The position numbers were made by a program, and so were the translations under genes. Positions 1 through 6,651 of a stretch of DNA of 42,207 nucleotides are shown in pieces. Position 1 is the first letter of the stretch, and every line of letters begins with the position of its first letter. The stretch lies in assembly GCF_001589285.1 (NCBI RefSeq), contig NZ_JEMA01000571.1:1-42207 (forward strand), read 5' to 3'. The stretch comes from Sorangium cellulosum (GTDB lineage Bacteria; Myxococcota_A; Polyangia; Polyangiales; Polyangiaceae). The notes under the pieces are model-generated. The model had not been told where the DNA came from. It saw only the letters and a program-made list of their open reading frames with translations, and searched no databases.

Positions 1-156
1 CTTGGCGGCCTTCTCCGCCTCCTCGATGAGTTCCTGGACCTCGCGGGACCGGGGAGGAGGGGCCGCGGCCGCGGCCTGTACGGGGAACGCGGAGGCAAGG
101 ACGAGGGCCAGGGCCGCCGCTTGCCGCGGATGAAGCGGTAGAATAGAAGCACGCAC
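1..156 (-). CDS. Secreted protein, N-terminal part only (runs off window)
   Basis: Only the first 52 codons are present, and the gene continues beyond the left edge. I chose the GTG at 154-156 because GAGG lies six bases upstream of it on the minus strand. The translation has a short basic start, a hydrophobic Ala/Leu/Val-rich stretch at about residues 13-30 and an Ala-rich run followed by prolines, which reads as a signal peptide. The mature start is a charged, probably helical segment (REVQELIEEAEKAAK), as often found at the start of TPR-like or coiled proteins. That last reading is a guess; too little is visible to name a family. Confidence 0.6.
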   Translation of the reverse strand, partial: MRASILPLHPRQAAALALVLASAFPVQAAAAAPPPRSREVQELIEEAEKAAK

Positions 157-838
157 GGTTCACCTCGGGGCAAACGAGGGGGACCACAGCGCCGCGCTGG
201 CCCATCCAGCGCGGCGCTGCTTTTCATACCACCGCGACGACGCGGTCGAGCGTGCAGAAGTGCCGCGTGTTCGGCGCCGTCCATTGTGTTCGAGCGATGA
301 AAATTCTCACTCGCGACCTCAAAAAGCTCCGCAGCCAGTGACGACTCTCGCGGTGGTCCATGACCGCTAGAGAGGCGAGGCGCGCTCCACCGAACGCGCG
401 CGTCCACGCCGCCCGCCCGCGTCGTCCGGTACGCTCGGAGCACGATGTTGACGCTCACAATGGTTGCTGCTCGATTGCCTAGGCTGGTTGATGGCCATCG
501 CGAGGGTGACCGGCGGCGGTCACGTCGCTGATGGCGCCCCATCGTGAGGGCGAACGCTCCCGGTCACGGCCGTGGTGGTCGGCCATCACGCGGCCGAGGC
601 TCCCGGAGTGCCCAGGCGTGTCAGGGGTGCCCGCGCCGGGGGCGCGGGGTACGCCGCGCTTGACCCGCCCTCGGCGCTCCGGCACCCCTCACGAGCGAGC
701 GGTGAGCGAACGGAGCCTCCGGCGGGGGCTCCGGCCACTATATGACCATCAACCAGCGCGAGCGAAAAAGGGCCTAGGACAGTCATCTAGCCAGTTCGGG
801 AACAAGCGTGTACCGGTGCGCCTACAGCACGCGAAATA
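157..838. other. Gene-poor spacer left of the low-GC island
   Basis: No convincing coding region was found here. Open frames on both strands have low-complexity Arg/Pro/Gly/Ser-rich translations typical of non-coding high-GC DNA. The stretch contains one imperfect 16-base inverted repeat (listed separately). Near 770-838 it changes into the more A+T-rich DNA of the island, so the left island boundary probably falls in this spacer. Confidence 0.5.
482..757. repeat. Imperfect inverted repeat pair enclosing about 240 bp
   Basis: The sequence GCTGGTTGATGGCCAT at about 483-498 reappears inverted, with one mismatch, at 742-757. The matching partly continues inwards (a GTGACCGG/GTGGCCGG pair). The heptamer GCCTAGG occurs just outside the left arm (477-483) and again about 15 bases outside the right arm (772-778). 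No protein is encoded between the arms. It could be a small non-autonomous element or an old insertion scar; this is inferred only from the repeat geometry. Confidence 0.35.
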
Positions 839-1309
839 TCACGCATTTTGATGCAGGTGCCCCAGCCGCAGCAGAGAGACTTGCCTGAGGACTTCTTCCA
901 GAGTGTCGTAGATCGGCACACCCCCATTCTCACCGAAGAGCCCATACATAAGTTCCGCCTCACGCAATTCCGGTGCGTATACCAAAACGGGTTTTCCCCG
1001 CCCGGCGCACCACCCAGCCTCCAGATGAGCGCTCATACCCGATGGAAGAACGAGGGCGCATACGTCACACCATTCAAGGGCGCGCCGATCACGGCCGAAA
1101 GCGTCACGGGCGTAAGGGTGTTGGAGCCCCTGAATGAACTGCTTCACCGACCACTTCTGCCAACTCGGATCCACATCAGACCATGAGAAGCCAACCTCGC
1201 CCGCACTTGGATGGCGAAAGTCGTAAACCGCGTGACCAGCAGATTGGAGTGCGGTAACAACACTCGGCTGATAGGTGTTGCGCCATGACGAGGCGACGTA
1301 GATTTTCAC
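839..1309 (-). CDS. Nucleoside 2-deoxyribosyltransferase-like protein
   Basis: This is a 156-residue protein, last gene of the six-gene minus-strand operon. An upstream TTG is possible, but the GTG at 1307-1309 has GGAG eight bases before it and gives the natural start VKIYVASSWRN. The motifs fit the nucleoside deoxyribosyltransferase/N-glycosidase fold: a first strand ending in ASSWRN (residues 6-11), a DV-ALVLPSG segment (82-91) and GMSAHLEAG at 91-99, where Glu97 sits at the place of the family's nucleophile. This is followed by a GRGKPVLV strand. Members transfer deoxyribose between bases or hydrolyse (deoxy)nucleotides at the glycosidic bond; MilB of mildiomycin biosynthesis is a CMP hydrolase of this superfamily. 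Next to a thymidylate-synthase homologue it may act on the modified nucleotide. Substrate unknown. Confidence 0.75.
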   Translation of the reverse strand: MKIYVASSWRNTYQPSVVTALQSAGHAVYDFRHPSAGEVGFSWSDVDPSWQKWSVKQFIQGLQHPYARDAFGRDRRALEWCDVCALVLPSGMSAHLEAGWCAGRGKPVLVYAPELREAELMYGLFGENGGVPIYDTLEEVLRQVSLLRLGHLHQNA

Positions 1310-1331
1310 AGTAAAGGCTCCAGCAGCGACT

Positions 1332-1901
1332 TCATGCAAGGACCTCGTCCAGGATCGAATCAGGACTTCTGAACTGGCCCGTTTCTCGATCCGTCACGCA
1401 AACGATCCTCTTGTCCCGGAACACCGATGCGTCGAAGGCACGTCGGAACAGAGCCTGCTCGTCCTGCCGCTTCTCCGCACCTCCGAGGCTCCGTCCGTCA
1501 TCTATGAAGTGCCTACTCACGGCGAAGTCCTCGACGAGCAGGACGAGCCGCACGTGCGACAATTGGTCTACATTAAATTCACGCTCTAGACAAAACACGT
1601 AGTCGCCTGAATACCTGCGATACGCTGGAGCGTAAACGCGCTCACCGAGATGGGCTCTATTGCAGATGACTTTAGCGAAGGGAACTCCGCACAGGATCTG
1701 GAACATCGTTCGAAAACTGGTTTCCTGATACCGGCACAGTGCTTCGGCCTTGGCTACTCCCATGGCATAACAAGCCAGTTCCATCGGTTGCCGATAGTGC
1801 AACACCTGATGATATCCGAGGCGGTGCTGAATTCCATGAAGCAACTTGTCCTTGCCGACCCGATCGATGCCTTCCAGAAGAAAGTGGTTAGGCAGTGTCA
1901 C
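1332..1901 (-). CDS. Deoxynucleotide monophosphate kinase-like P-loop protein
   Basis: This 189-residue P-loop protein resembles phage dNMP and thymidylate kinases. The Walker A region is EGIDRVGKDKL (residues 10-20), with Asp18 in place of the usual Ser/Thr after Lys17. The segment NRAHLGERVYAP (81-92) matches the arginine-containing nucleotide-binding motif of phage-type dNMP kinases. The start is the GTG at 1899-1901 with GAGGA upstream. The gene lies about 100 bases after the acyl carrier protein gene and ends just before the deoxyribosyltransferase-like gene. Such kinases phosphorylate dNMPs to dNDPs, often for unusual nucleotides in phages with modified DNA. The likely role here is to activate the product of the neighbouring synthase; the Asp18 variant makes activity uncertain. 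Confidence 0.75.
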   Translation of the reverse strand: MTLPNHFLLEGIDRVGKDKLLHGIQHRLGYHQVLHYRQPMELACYAMGVAKAEALCRYQETSFRTMFQILCGVPFAKVICNRAHLGERVYAPAYRRYSGDYVFCLEREFNVDQLSHVRLVLLVEDFAVSRHFIDDGRSLGGAEKRQDEQALFRRAFDASVFRDKRIVCVTDRETGQFRSPDSILDEVLA

Positions 1902-2000
1902 CCGGTCCTCCTCTTGGTTGAACTTTACTGTGTTCTTTCCCGCGAGAACTTCAAGACGTTGAGGCGCAGCCGGTACCGGCGAATGGACAGGAACAGCTAA

Positions 2001-2237
2001 TCAGGCGCCCTCCTGATCGTTGACATATGTGATGATATCACTCACCGTGTGAAAACGGGTAAGGTCTGCATCTGAGATCTCAATCTCGAATTCCTCTTCG
2101 ATGGCCAACGCAATTTCGAGGAGCTGCGGAGAGTCGACCCCGAGTGTATCGAGAAAGCATTCCTCAGTGACAGCTTCTTTCTCCACCTCAAGCTCTCTCG
2201 CAATGATTTCGACAACCTTGCTGCGGCTCTTTTTCAC
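2001..2237 (-). CDS. Free-standing acyl carrier protein
   Basis: This 78-residue protein has the classical four-helix ACP pattern. The motif GVDSPQLLE places the phosphopantetheine attachment site at Ser36, and an acidic helix II/III region (IEEEFEIEISDAD) follows. The GTG at 2235-2237 is preceded by GGGAGG at five bases, so it is preferred over a GTG seven codons upstream that would overlap the synthase gene. It is not next to any fatty-acid or polyketide gene. Instead it lies between a thymidylate-synthase homologue and a dNMP-kinase-like gene, in the same transcription unit. No adenylating, acyl-transfer or phosphopantetheinyl-transferase gene is in the window. A role in carrying an acyl or aminoacyl group for nucleotide modification is inferred from position only. 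Confidence 0.9.
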   Translation of the reverse strand: MKKSRSKVVEIIARELEVEKEAVTEECFLDTLGVDSPQLLEIALAIEEEFEIEISDADLTRFHTVSDIITYVNDQEGA

Positions 2238-2257
2238 GTTGCCCTCCCATTCGGCCA

Positions 2258-3214
2258 CTATCCGAAGTAGACATTGTATGCAGACGAACTCATTTGAGCC
2301 CCGATTCCCTCCACTCTTTCGCGGTACCCATCGAGCTTGTGGCGATTCTCGGAGTAGATCCGCAGGAGACGAAGGATATCCTCCCAGTACGGGTGGAACT
2401 GCGACACAGGCGGAGAAGTCGGACCCGTGCGGATCGCCTCTTCCGCCTCAAGCAGCTTGGGAAGCAGCGGCAAGGGGTCTCCCTCAGGCATCGGAGGCAT
2501 TGGCTCAATGGATTGGAATCCCTCGCTCAAGTAGGCCACCGCCATGTCCCGATGCTTGTCGTAGAGATGCAGATGACCGACCATGTGTTGATAGAAGCCT
2601 ATTTCGGCATCAAGCGATCGTGCGATCAATTCCTGCAACATTGTAAACACAAAGATATCATGTGGAAGCCCGAGGTAGGCGTCGTTCGATCGCATGTGCG
2701 TGATAAGGTGAAGCTGATCGTTTCGCAGGATGGCCTGCAGTGTGCAAGTGCAGGGTACATCCTTATGATCCTTTAAGATGTCTCCCGATGAGAAGATCTG
2801 AATTACGGCCCTTTTCGAGTCTCGTCTTCTGTTTAGCAGATCTACCACATTCCGGACTTGGTTAAGATCTTTCTCACCAAACAATCTCGGCCCGTAAGCG
2901 CCGTAGACGGTTTTCCCGTCGTCGCTGCTGCGATTGTAATCCTTGATATAGTGCTCGATTGAACTAAGCCTGTTCGATCCAGAGAGACACCAGAATAGTT
3001 CGCCTAGCGCGCTATAAACCTTGCCTCGCATCTCGGAGCGACTGATGCGTGCGCGTGGATTTATCAGGCGAAAACTGGCCCCCAGTATCTCAACGCCGCC
3101 GTCGCCTTTTAATCCTGAAAACCGATCCTGAGAGTCGACAAGACCTCCGAGAGCTGCTCGCATCAGGTCGTCCGCGCACTTGTACTCAGGGGGCGAAAAG
3201 GCGTTAGTTATCAT
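2258..3214 (-). CDS. Thymidylate-synthase-family protein with dCMP/CMP-type Asp
   Basis: This 318-residue protein has the ThyA-type fold. Recognisable blocks are GELFWCLSGS (71-80), TVYGAYGPRLFG (102-113), the catalytic Cys155 in VPCTC, MRSNDAYLGLPHD (174-186) and GHLHLY (213-218), whose His216 and Tyr218 align with the deoxyribose-binding His and Tyr. Thymidylate synthases read LGxPFN at the third block, and the Asn contacts uracil. Here it is Asp186. Asp at this place is known from dCMP hydroxymethylase, and it switches thymidylate synthase towards dCMP. I therefore expect a (d)CMP methylase or hydroxymethylase rather than a housekeeping ThyA. The start is ATG with AAGGAGG ten bases upstream; the preceding gene ends five bases earlier. 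Confidence 0.88.
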   Translation of the reverse strand: MITNAFSPPEYKCADDLMRAALGGLVDSQDRFSGLKGDGGVEILGASFRLINPRARISRSEMRGKVYSALGELFWCLSGSNRLSSIEHYIKDYNRSSDDGKTVYGAYGPRLFGEKDLNQVRNVVDLLNRRRDSKRAVIQIFSSGDILKDHKDVPCTCTLQAILRNDQLHLITHMRSNDAYLGLPHDIFVFTMLQELIARSLDAEIGFYQHMVGHLHLYDKHRDMAVAYLSEGFQSIEPMPPMPEGDPLPLLPKLLEAEEAIRTGPTSPPVSQFHPYWEDILRLLRIYSENRHKLDGYRERVEGIGAQMSSSAYNVYFG

Positions 3215-3219
3215 CGCAG

Positions 3220-4311
3220 CTACCCCTCCTTCAGCTCGATTTCATTACGACTGTTCCACTGGTAGTAGATTTTTAGCCGGTTAAACTTCTCATACCCAAC
3301 AATTTTTTTGTGTTGCATCTGCCCCACAACGATACCGCGCGAAACGCCAATGCGTCGCGCAAACGAGATAATGGACCTCTCGTCGCGGAGCGAAGTAAGC
3401 CAGGTTTGAAACTCGGCCGGGATCAGAATCTGTGCAGCGTACTCATCCGCTTCAAGCTCTTCCTTGGTCTCGCTATCTTCCCCGTCATCTACAATGATGC
3501 TTCCTCGAGAATGAAGCAGAAGATGCGCCAGCTCGTGGAAGAACGAGAACCAGAACTGGTCATTACTGAGATGACGATAGCTCAAGAGAAGCATCGCCTT
3601 GGTCGTCGATAGGAATCTAACAGCGCCACGAGCGCTGCAACCACTTGGCGGCCGTACTACCGCAAGTGCGATGCCACAGCTCTGGCAGATCCGCTTCAAC
3701 TCAGGGAGGTATTGCGCGGGATCCTTCGTGCGAGTGAGCTTGCGCAACTCCGGCATCAAGTTCTGAAGGCGCTCAGGATTCCAGGCAGCGCACTCAGTTT
3801 GATCTGCTTCGATCTCTCCGGCTCGAATCCATACAGCGAGAGAGCCAGGGTGAGAATCTATTGCGCGCGAGGTCTTCTGCTTTATCGATCTTGGCAGCTG
3901 CTCGATGTGTTCGCGACAGCTCTCCGGATCGTCCTTCCCGAAGAACTTGACGACCTCGTCCACCGTTTCGGCATGGGACTGTACGGGCTGGATGAATGCC
4001 CGCGACTTCATCTCATCCAAAGGTAGCTGTGCAAGCAGTTGCTGCTCACGCTGCCGGTGATCCAGGGCTTCGCGATACAGCTTTTCTCTCTCAAGCCAGA
4101 ACGACTTTGACAGGCCCACCGCGTGTGCGAGGAACGTGGCGACGTCGGAGTCGATTCCGAGCCTTCCGTCGAACAGCTGCTGAGCCATTCCCCGGCCGAA
4201 ACGCTCGATGATTACCTGCCGGGGGCGAGCGGAGGCTTTCCGCGAGAGGAGGTCTTCGATCGTTGCGCCGGGCGGCGGAATCCAGTCAGGATCATACTCA
4301 GCCTTGTTCAT
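3220..4311 (-). CDS. higA: HigA-like HTH antitoxin fused to ImmA/IrrE-type metallopeptidase
   Basis: This is a 363-residue protein. The ATG at 4309-4311 has GGGAGG four bases upstream and is preferred over an earlier in-frame start. Residues 1-80 resemble the HigA/VapI helix-turn-helix (PPGATIEDLLSRK, then a helical block ending LGLS-like AVGLSKSFWLERE). Residues 200-300 are an ImmA/IrrE domain with the zinc motif HELAH at 259-263 and the third ligand Glu287 in ELEADEYAAQ. In this family the HTH represses the operon, and the peptidase half can cleave a repressor or act as a sensor. The gene overlaps the upstream toxin gene by 14 bases and is followed after five bases by the synthase gene. It therefore probably autoregulates the whole operon, inferred from gene order. 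Confidence 0.88.
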   Translation of the reverse strand: MNKAEYDPDWIPPPGATIEDLLSRKASARPRQVIIERFGRGMAQQLFDGRLGIDSDVATFLAHAVGLSKSFWLEREKLYREALDHRQREQQLLAQLPLDEMKSRAFIQPVQSHAETVDEVVKFFGKDDPESCREHIEQLPRSIKQKTSRAIDSHPGSLAVWIRAGEIEADQTECAAWNPERLQNLMPELRKLTRTKDPAQYLPELKRICQSCGIALAVVRPPSGCSARGAVRFLSTTKAMLLLSYRHLSNDQFWFSFFHELAHLLLHSRGSIIVDDGEDSETKEELEADEYAAQILIPAEFQTWLTSLRDERSIISFARRIGVSRGIVVGQMQHKKIVGYEKFNRLKIYYQWNSRNEIELKEG

Positions 4312-4624
4312 CGTGCCTCCCGATTGTGACAACCTTGACCCGAGTAACGCTCGCCCAATTTATTGCAAGCTCCTTCTTCTTGGGATGATTGGCCACAATG
4401 ACAAGACTGCAATATTCCGCCACCGGCACTTTCAGTGCATGAAGCCCATCGAATGCACATTCTTCGGCTCCGAAAGCCACCAATTCGCTGGCATTCTGCA
4501 GGGCGCGCAGATCCGCGAATCGCATCGCAAGTCTCTTGGCGGCGGTTGGTCCGTAGCGAATAAGTGCCTTCGCAGGGATTAGATGGTAGTCCCGAAGCTC
4601 TTCTGTTTTGAAGGAAATCTGCAA
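4298..4624 (-). CDS. higB: HigB-like (RelE superfamily) toxin
   Basis: This is a 108-residue protein starting at the TTG at 4622-4624, which follows a strong GGGGGAGG at four bases. A TTG nine codons upstream lacks this site. The N-terminus (MQISFKTEELRD) and the central LAMRFADLRALQNASEL match plasmid-maintenance killer proteins of the HigB/RelE type, ribosome-dependent mRNA endonucleases. The typical VPVAEYCSLVIVANH strand pair follows. The gene overlaps the HTH-ImmA/IrrE gene by 14 bases in toxin-first order, as usual for hig loci. It is the first gene of the six-gene operon that continues into the nucleotide enzymes. Catalytic residues of this family are variable, so activity cannot be judged. 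Confidence 0.75.
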   Translation of the reverse strand: MQISFKTEELRDYHLIPAKALIRYGPTAAKRLAMRFADLRALQNASELVAFGAEECAFDGLHALKVPVAEYCSLVIVANHPKKKELAINWASVTRVKVVTIGRHDEQG

Positions 4625-4912
4625 GAGTCCTCCCCCTATATACCTGTTCAATCGGATGGGCTAAGCAGCTGTCGCCTTGCGGGGGCGGAGCCCAACGGGA
4701 GCGCATCAACCCAGGCACACAAACGTGGCCGGTGTGCCTGCGGCGCCTCGATCGAAGCGGGCGAGCTGGCTTTCGCTGCTTGGAATGCGTCGCGCAGCGG
4801 GCCCGTACAGCAGGTCCAACATAACCCAGCCGGATCGAGCGAAAAGACGCCTGGAAGGCTTGGCTCGACGGGAGCGAGTCTGAGACTGCCCGCATCATAT
4901 GTACCGAGAGGA
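4625..4912. other. Spacer between the two island operons
   Basis: This spacer is noticeably richer in G+C than the genes on either side. No gene is recognised in it. It holds a perfect nine-base palindrome at 4712-4740 (separate entry) and should contain the promoter of the toxin-led operon. No unambiguous -35/-10 pair stands out. Confidence 0.5.
4712..4740. promoter_or_regulatory. Palindromic operator candidate upstream of the hig-led operon
   Basis: CAGGCACAC at 4712-4720 is perfectly inverted as GTGTGCCTG at 4732-4740, with an 11-base spacer. It lies about 90 bases upstream of the toxin start. The left arm plus spacer reads CACACAAACG and the right side GGTGTG. The same two words occur in the palindrome upstream of the UDG-like gene (6781-6800, other strand). 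HigA-type proteins bind palindromes near their own promoter, so this is a plausible operator; a hairpin or element end is also possible. Confidence 0.5.
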
Positions 4913-5854
4913 CTAGCCACTGAACCGCTCATATTGAGAAGGGGACTTCTGCCAGTTGCAGATCGCATCCTCGACAACCTGCATCGCGAACTTTACTCCT
5001 GCACCTGCGAGTTCATTGCCGAGTGGCTGTATCTGCTGGTCGAGGTGAATCGGGCGGAGAGTCTTGCCGCTGTGCCCCATCAGCAGCAACTCGGCACCCG
5101 CGCGCGGCCCTGTGGACCCAGATATGTAGGGAGAGCCAGGTTCGATGGGAAAAATGCCTAGCTTTCCTAGTGAGCAGAGAAAGTCAAAGCACCCGGTCCT
5201 GCCGAATGCTCTGACATTCTTCCTCATATCTCTGTAAATGGCGTCGAACAGTTTGCACCGGTCGTTGCCGACTCGTTGCTCAAACGACGCGAGTAGCTGC
5301 GCGTGGGAAGAGTGACCCTGAACCCACTTTACGTAGCTTTCGATGGCCTGAGCGGTGCCAGCTCGAGATTTGGGTTTGAGGCTCATGTATTTGCGGTGGT
5401 TACCGAAGCCGCCCTTCAGGTGCTCATGATTCGCCTCTAGCCACCGCGTGAATCGCATTGGCCCCTGCCGTACGTGGTGCCAGTCCCATCTAGACCCGGC
5501 GCTGAGCGAGCCATAGACTTCCCGAACGAGTCGCCAGCCGGTGCGGCGGTTAGTGCCGAAGTGGGTCGCGAGAAATGCCAACCATGCAGCCTCGTCGATA
5601 TTGTTGGCTCGCAATTGGTGGATCGCGGCCCGAATGGGATCGAAGTTCTTCGAGGTGGGGTCACTGCGTGTGGGGTCTGGTACGCGGCTTCGGAGAGCAA
5701 AGAAGTACTCGACGCGGCGAACACTGTCGTAGATCTGCCGTAGCAGCACCTCGAAAGCTGCATCAGTACTGATCCCTAGCGGCTTCGCTGAGGATCGGTA
5801 CCTGACCAATCGATGACGGATCGCTCGGCGGAGTTGTGGACTGACCAGACTCAC
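4913..5854 (-). CDS. aGPT-pyrophosphorylase clade 3-like protein (thymine hypermodification family)
   Basis: This 313-residue protein matches, from memory of the family pattern, the alpha-glutamyl/putrescinyl thymine pyrophosphorylase clade 3 group. Typical blocks are RRVEYFFALRSR (46-57), WLAFLATHFG (91-100), TGWRLVREVYG (105-115), GFGNHRKY (149-156), AFGRTGCFDFL (217-227) with LGKLGI, PGSPYISGSTGP (239-250) and MQVVEDAICNWQKSP (291-305). The family was predicted computationally as part of systems that decorate hydroxymethylated thymine in phage and bacterial DNA; a related clade was later linked to group transfer onto modified bases. The GTG start overlaps the stop of the UDG-like gene (GTGA), so the two are translationally coupled. 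The biochemical function of clade 3 is not established. Confidence 0.72.
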   Translation of the reverse strand: MSLVSPQLRRAIRHRLVRYRSSAKPLGISTDAAFEVLLRQIYDSVRRVEYFFALRSRVPDPTRSDPTSKNFDPIRAAIHQLRANNIDEAAWLAFLATHFGTNRRTGWRLVREVYGSLSAGSRWDWHHVRQGPMRFTRWLEANHEHLKGGFGNHRKYMSLKPKSRAGTAQAIESYVKWVQGHSSHAQLLASFEQRVGNDRCKLFDAIYRDMRKNVRAFGRTGCFDFLCSLGKLGIFPIEPGSPYISGSTGPRAGAELLLMGHSGKTLRPIHLDQQIQPLGNELAGAGVKFAMQVVEDAICNWQKSPSQYERFSG

Positions 5855-6651
5855 GATAGAATCTCCTGCACGTTCTTAGAAATCCAACGACGAATCGACG
5901 CTTTGACCGCGCGCGTGACCCCAAAGCTACTCTGGATGTTGTGGTTGAAGCCGAGCACCGTCACCTCTCGATTGAGGTGAATGCCCGCAAGAACGCTGAT
6001 CGATCCATGGTAGGCGTATCCGGGAACCCCAGATTCTTCAGGCCGTGGCAGCTTCCATGAGGGCTTTGGGGTCGCGGCGAGCATGGTGCCACTGATTTTC
6101 TGGAACTGAGAGACGACGTAACTACCATTCAGAACGAGGACTTGCAGCGGTGAGTCCCGTACAAGGCGGCCCAGTGCATCTCCAGTGATGGCGAATAGAT
6201 TAGACCTATGTTCAGCGGTTAGCTCGGCCCACTTACAAGCGGTCGCGAATGGAACGACGTCAAGGTGGCAGGCGCTGAACATCGGTGAGTAGTACGAGAA
6301 ATTGGTGCCGGAGATGAGGAAGTCGAGTTGCCGGAACCAGCGATCGTAGGGATTCGTCTGGAAATATTCCTCGCACGCCCGGGCGATCTCTCGGTGGTGA
6401 ATTTCACCGGCTTGTGCCCAGGTCTGCAGGCCCAGTGAACTCAGAGTGTGGAACCGCCGCTGCGCCCCTGCGAGCTCGTTGTCGCGATCATCGACAAATT
6501 CCCTATTGCTCGGATTGATTCCGACCGTTGCAATTGCCGATCGCGACACATCGCCGAACGCGGGAACTGGAGAACTCCATGGAATGACCTTGGTGTTCTT
6601 CTTGGGTGCCATCTCGAGTCGGCTAATGAGATAAGAAACCACCTGCTGCAT
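5851..6651 (-). CDS. Uracil-DNA-glycosylase-superfamily-like protein
   Basis: This 266-residue protein starts at the ATG at 6649-6651; a second ATG at codon 14 (6610-6612) would begin MAPKKNTKV and is equally credible, since neither has a strong ribosome site. Seen motifs are VGINPSNREF (43-52) after a hydrophobic strand, HLDVVPFAT (129-137), a second strand VLVLNGSYVV (171-180) and VLGFNHNIQSS (232-242). This order recalls UDG-superfamily proteins (GxNP motif I, a central strand, a late His-containing motif II), but the terminal motif differs from the usual HPS. It could therefore be a divergent, possibly non-glycosylase member. It is coupled to the aGPT-PPlase-like gene by a four-base overlap, so the two probably act on the same DNA base. 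Confidence 0.5.
   Translation of the reverse strand: MQQVVSYLISRLEMAPKKNTKVIPWSSPVPAFGDVSRSAIATVGINPSNREFVDDRDNELAGAQRRFHTLSSLGLQTWAQAGEIHHREIARACEEYFQTNPYDRWFRQLDFLISGTNFSYYSPMFSACHLDVVPFATACKWAELTAEHRSNLFAITGDALGRLVRDSPLQVLVLNGSYVVSQFQKISGTMLAATPKPSWKLPRPEESGVPGYAYHGSISVLAGIHLNREVTVLGFNHNIQSSFGVTRAVKASIRRWISKNVQEILS

Noticed and set aside
531..851. Open frames on both strands left of the island
   Set aside because: They have no ribosome site, no codon bias and no recognisable motif, and they overlap the inverted repeat.
1310..1339. Upstream TTG start for the deoxyribosyltransferase-like gene
   Set aside because: The GTG ten codons later has a good ribosome site and matches the natural first strand of the fold.
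2258..3214. Housekeeping thyA
   Set aside because: The Asn-to-Asp change at the base-reading position and the operon context argue against ordinary dTMP synthesis.
4640..4670. TTAGCC/TATATA as promoter of the toxin operon
   Set aside because: The -10 would lie so close to the start codon that the strong ribosome site could not be part of the message.
839..6651. Island as a prophage
   Set aside because: No integrase, terminase, capsid, tail or lysis gene was found. Only the nucleotide enzymes are phage-like.
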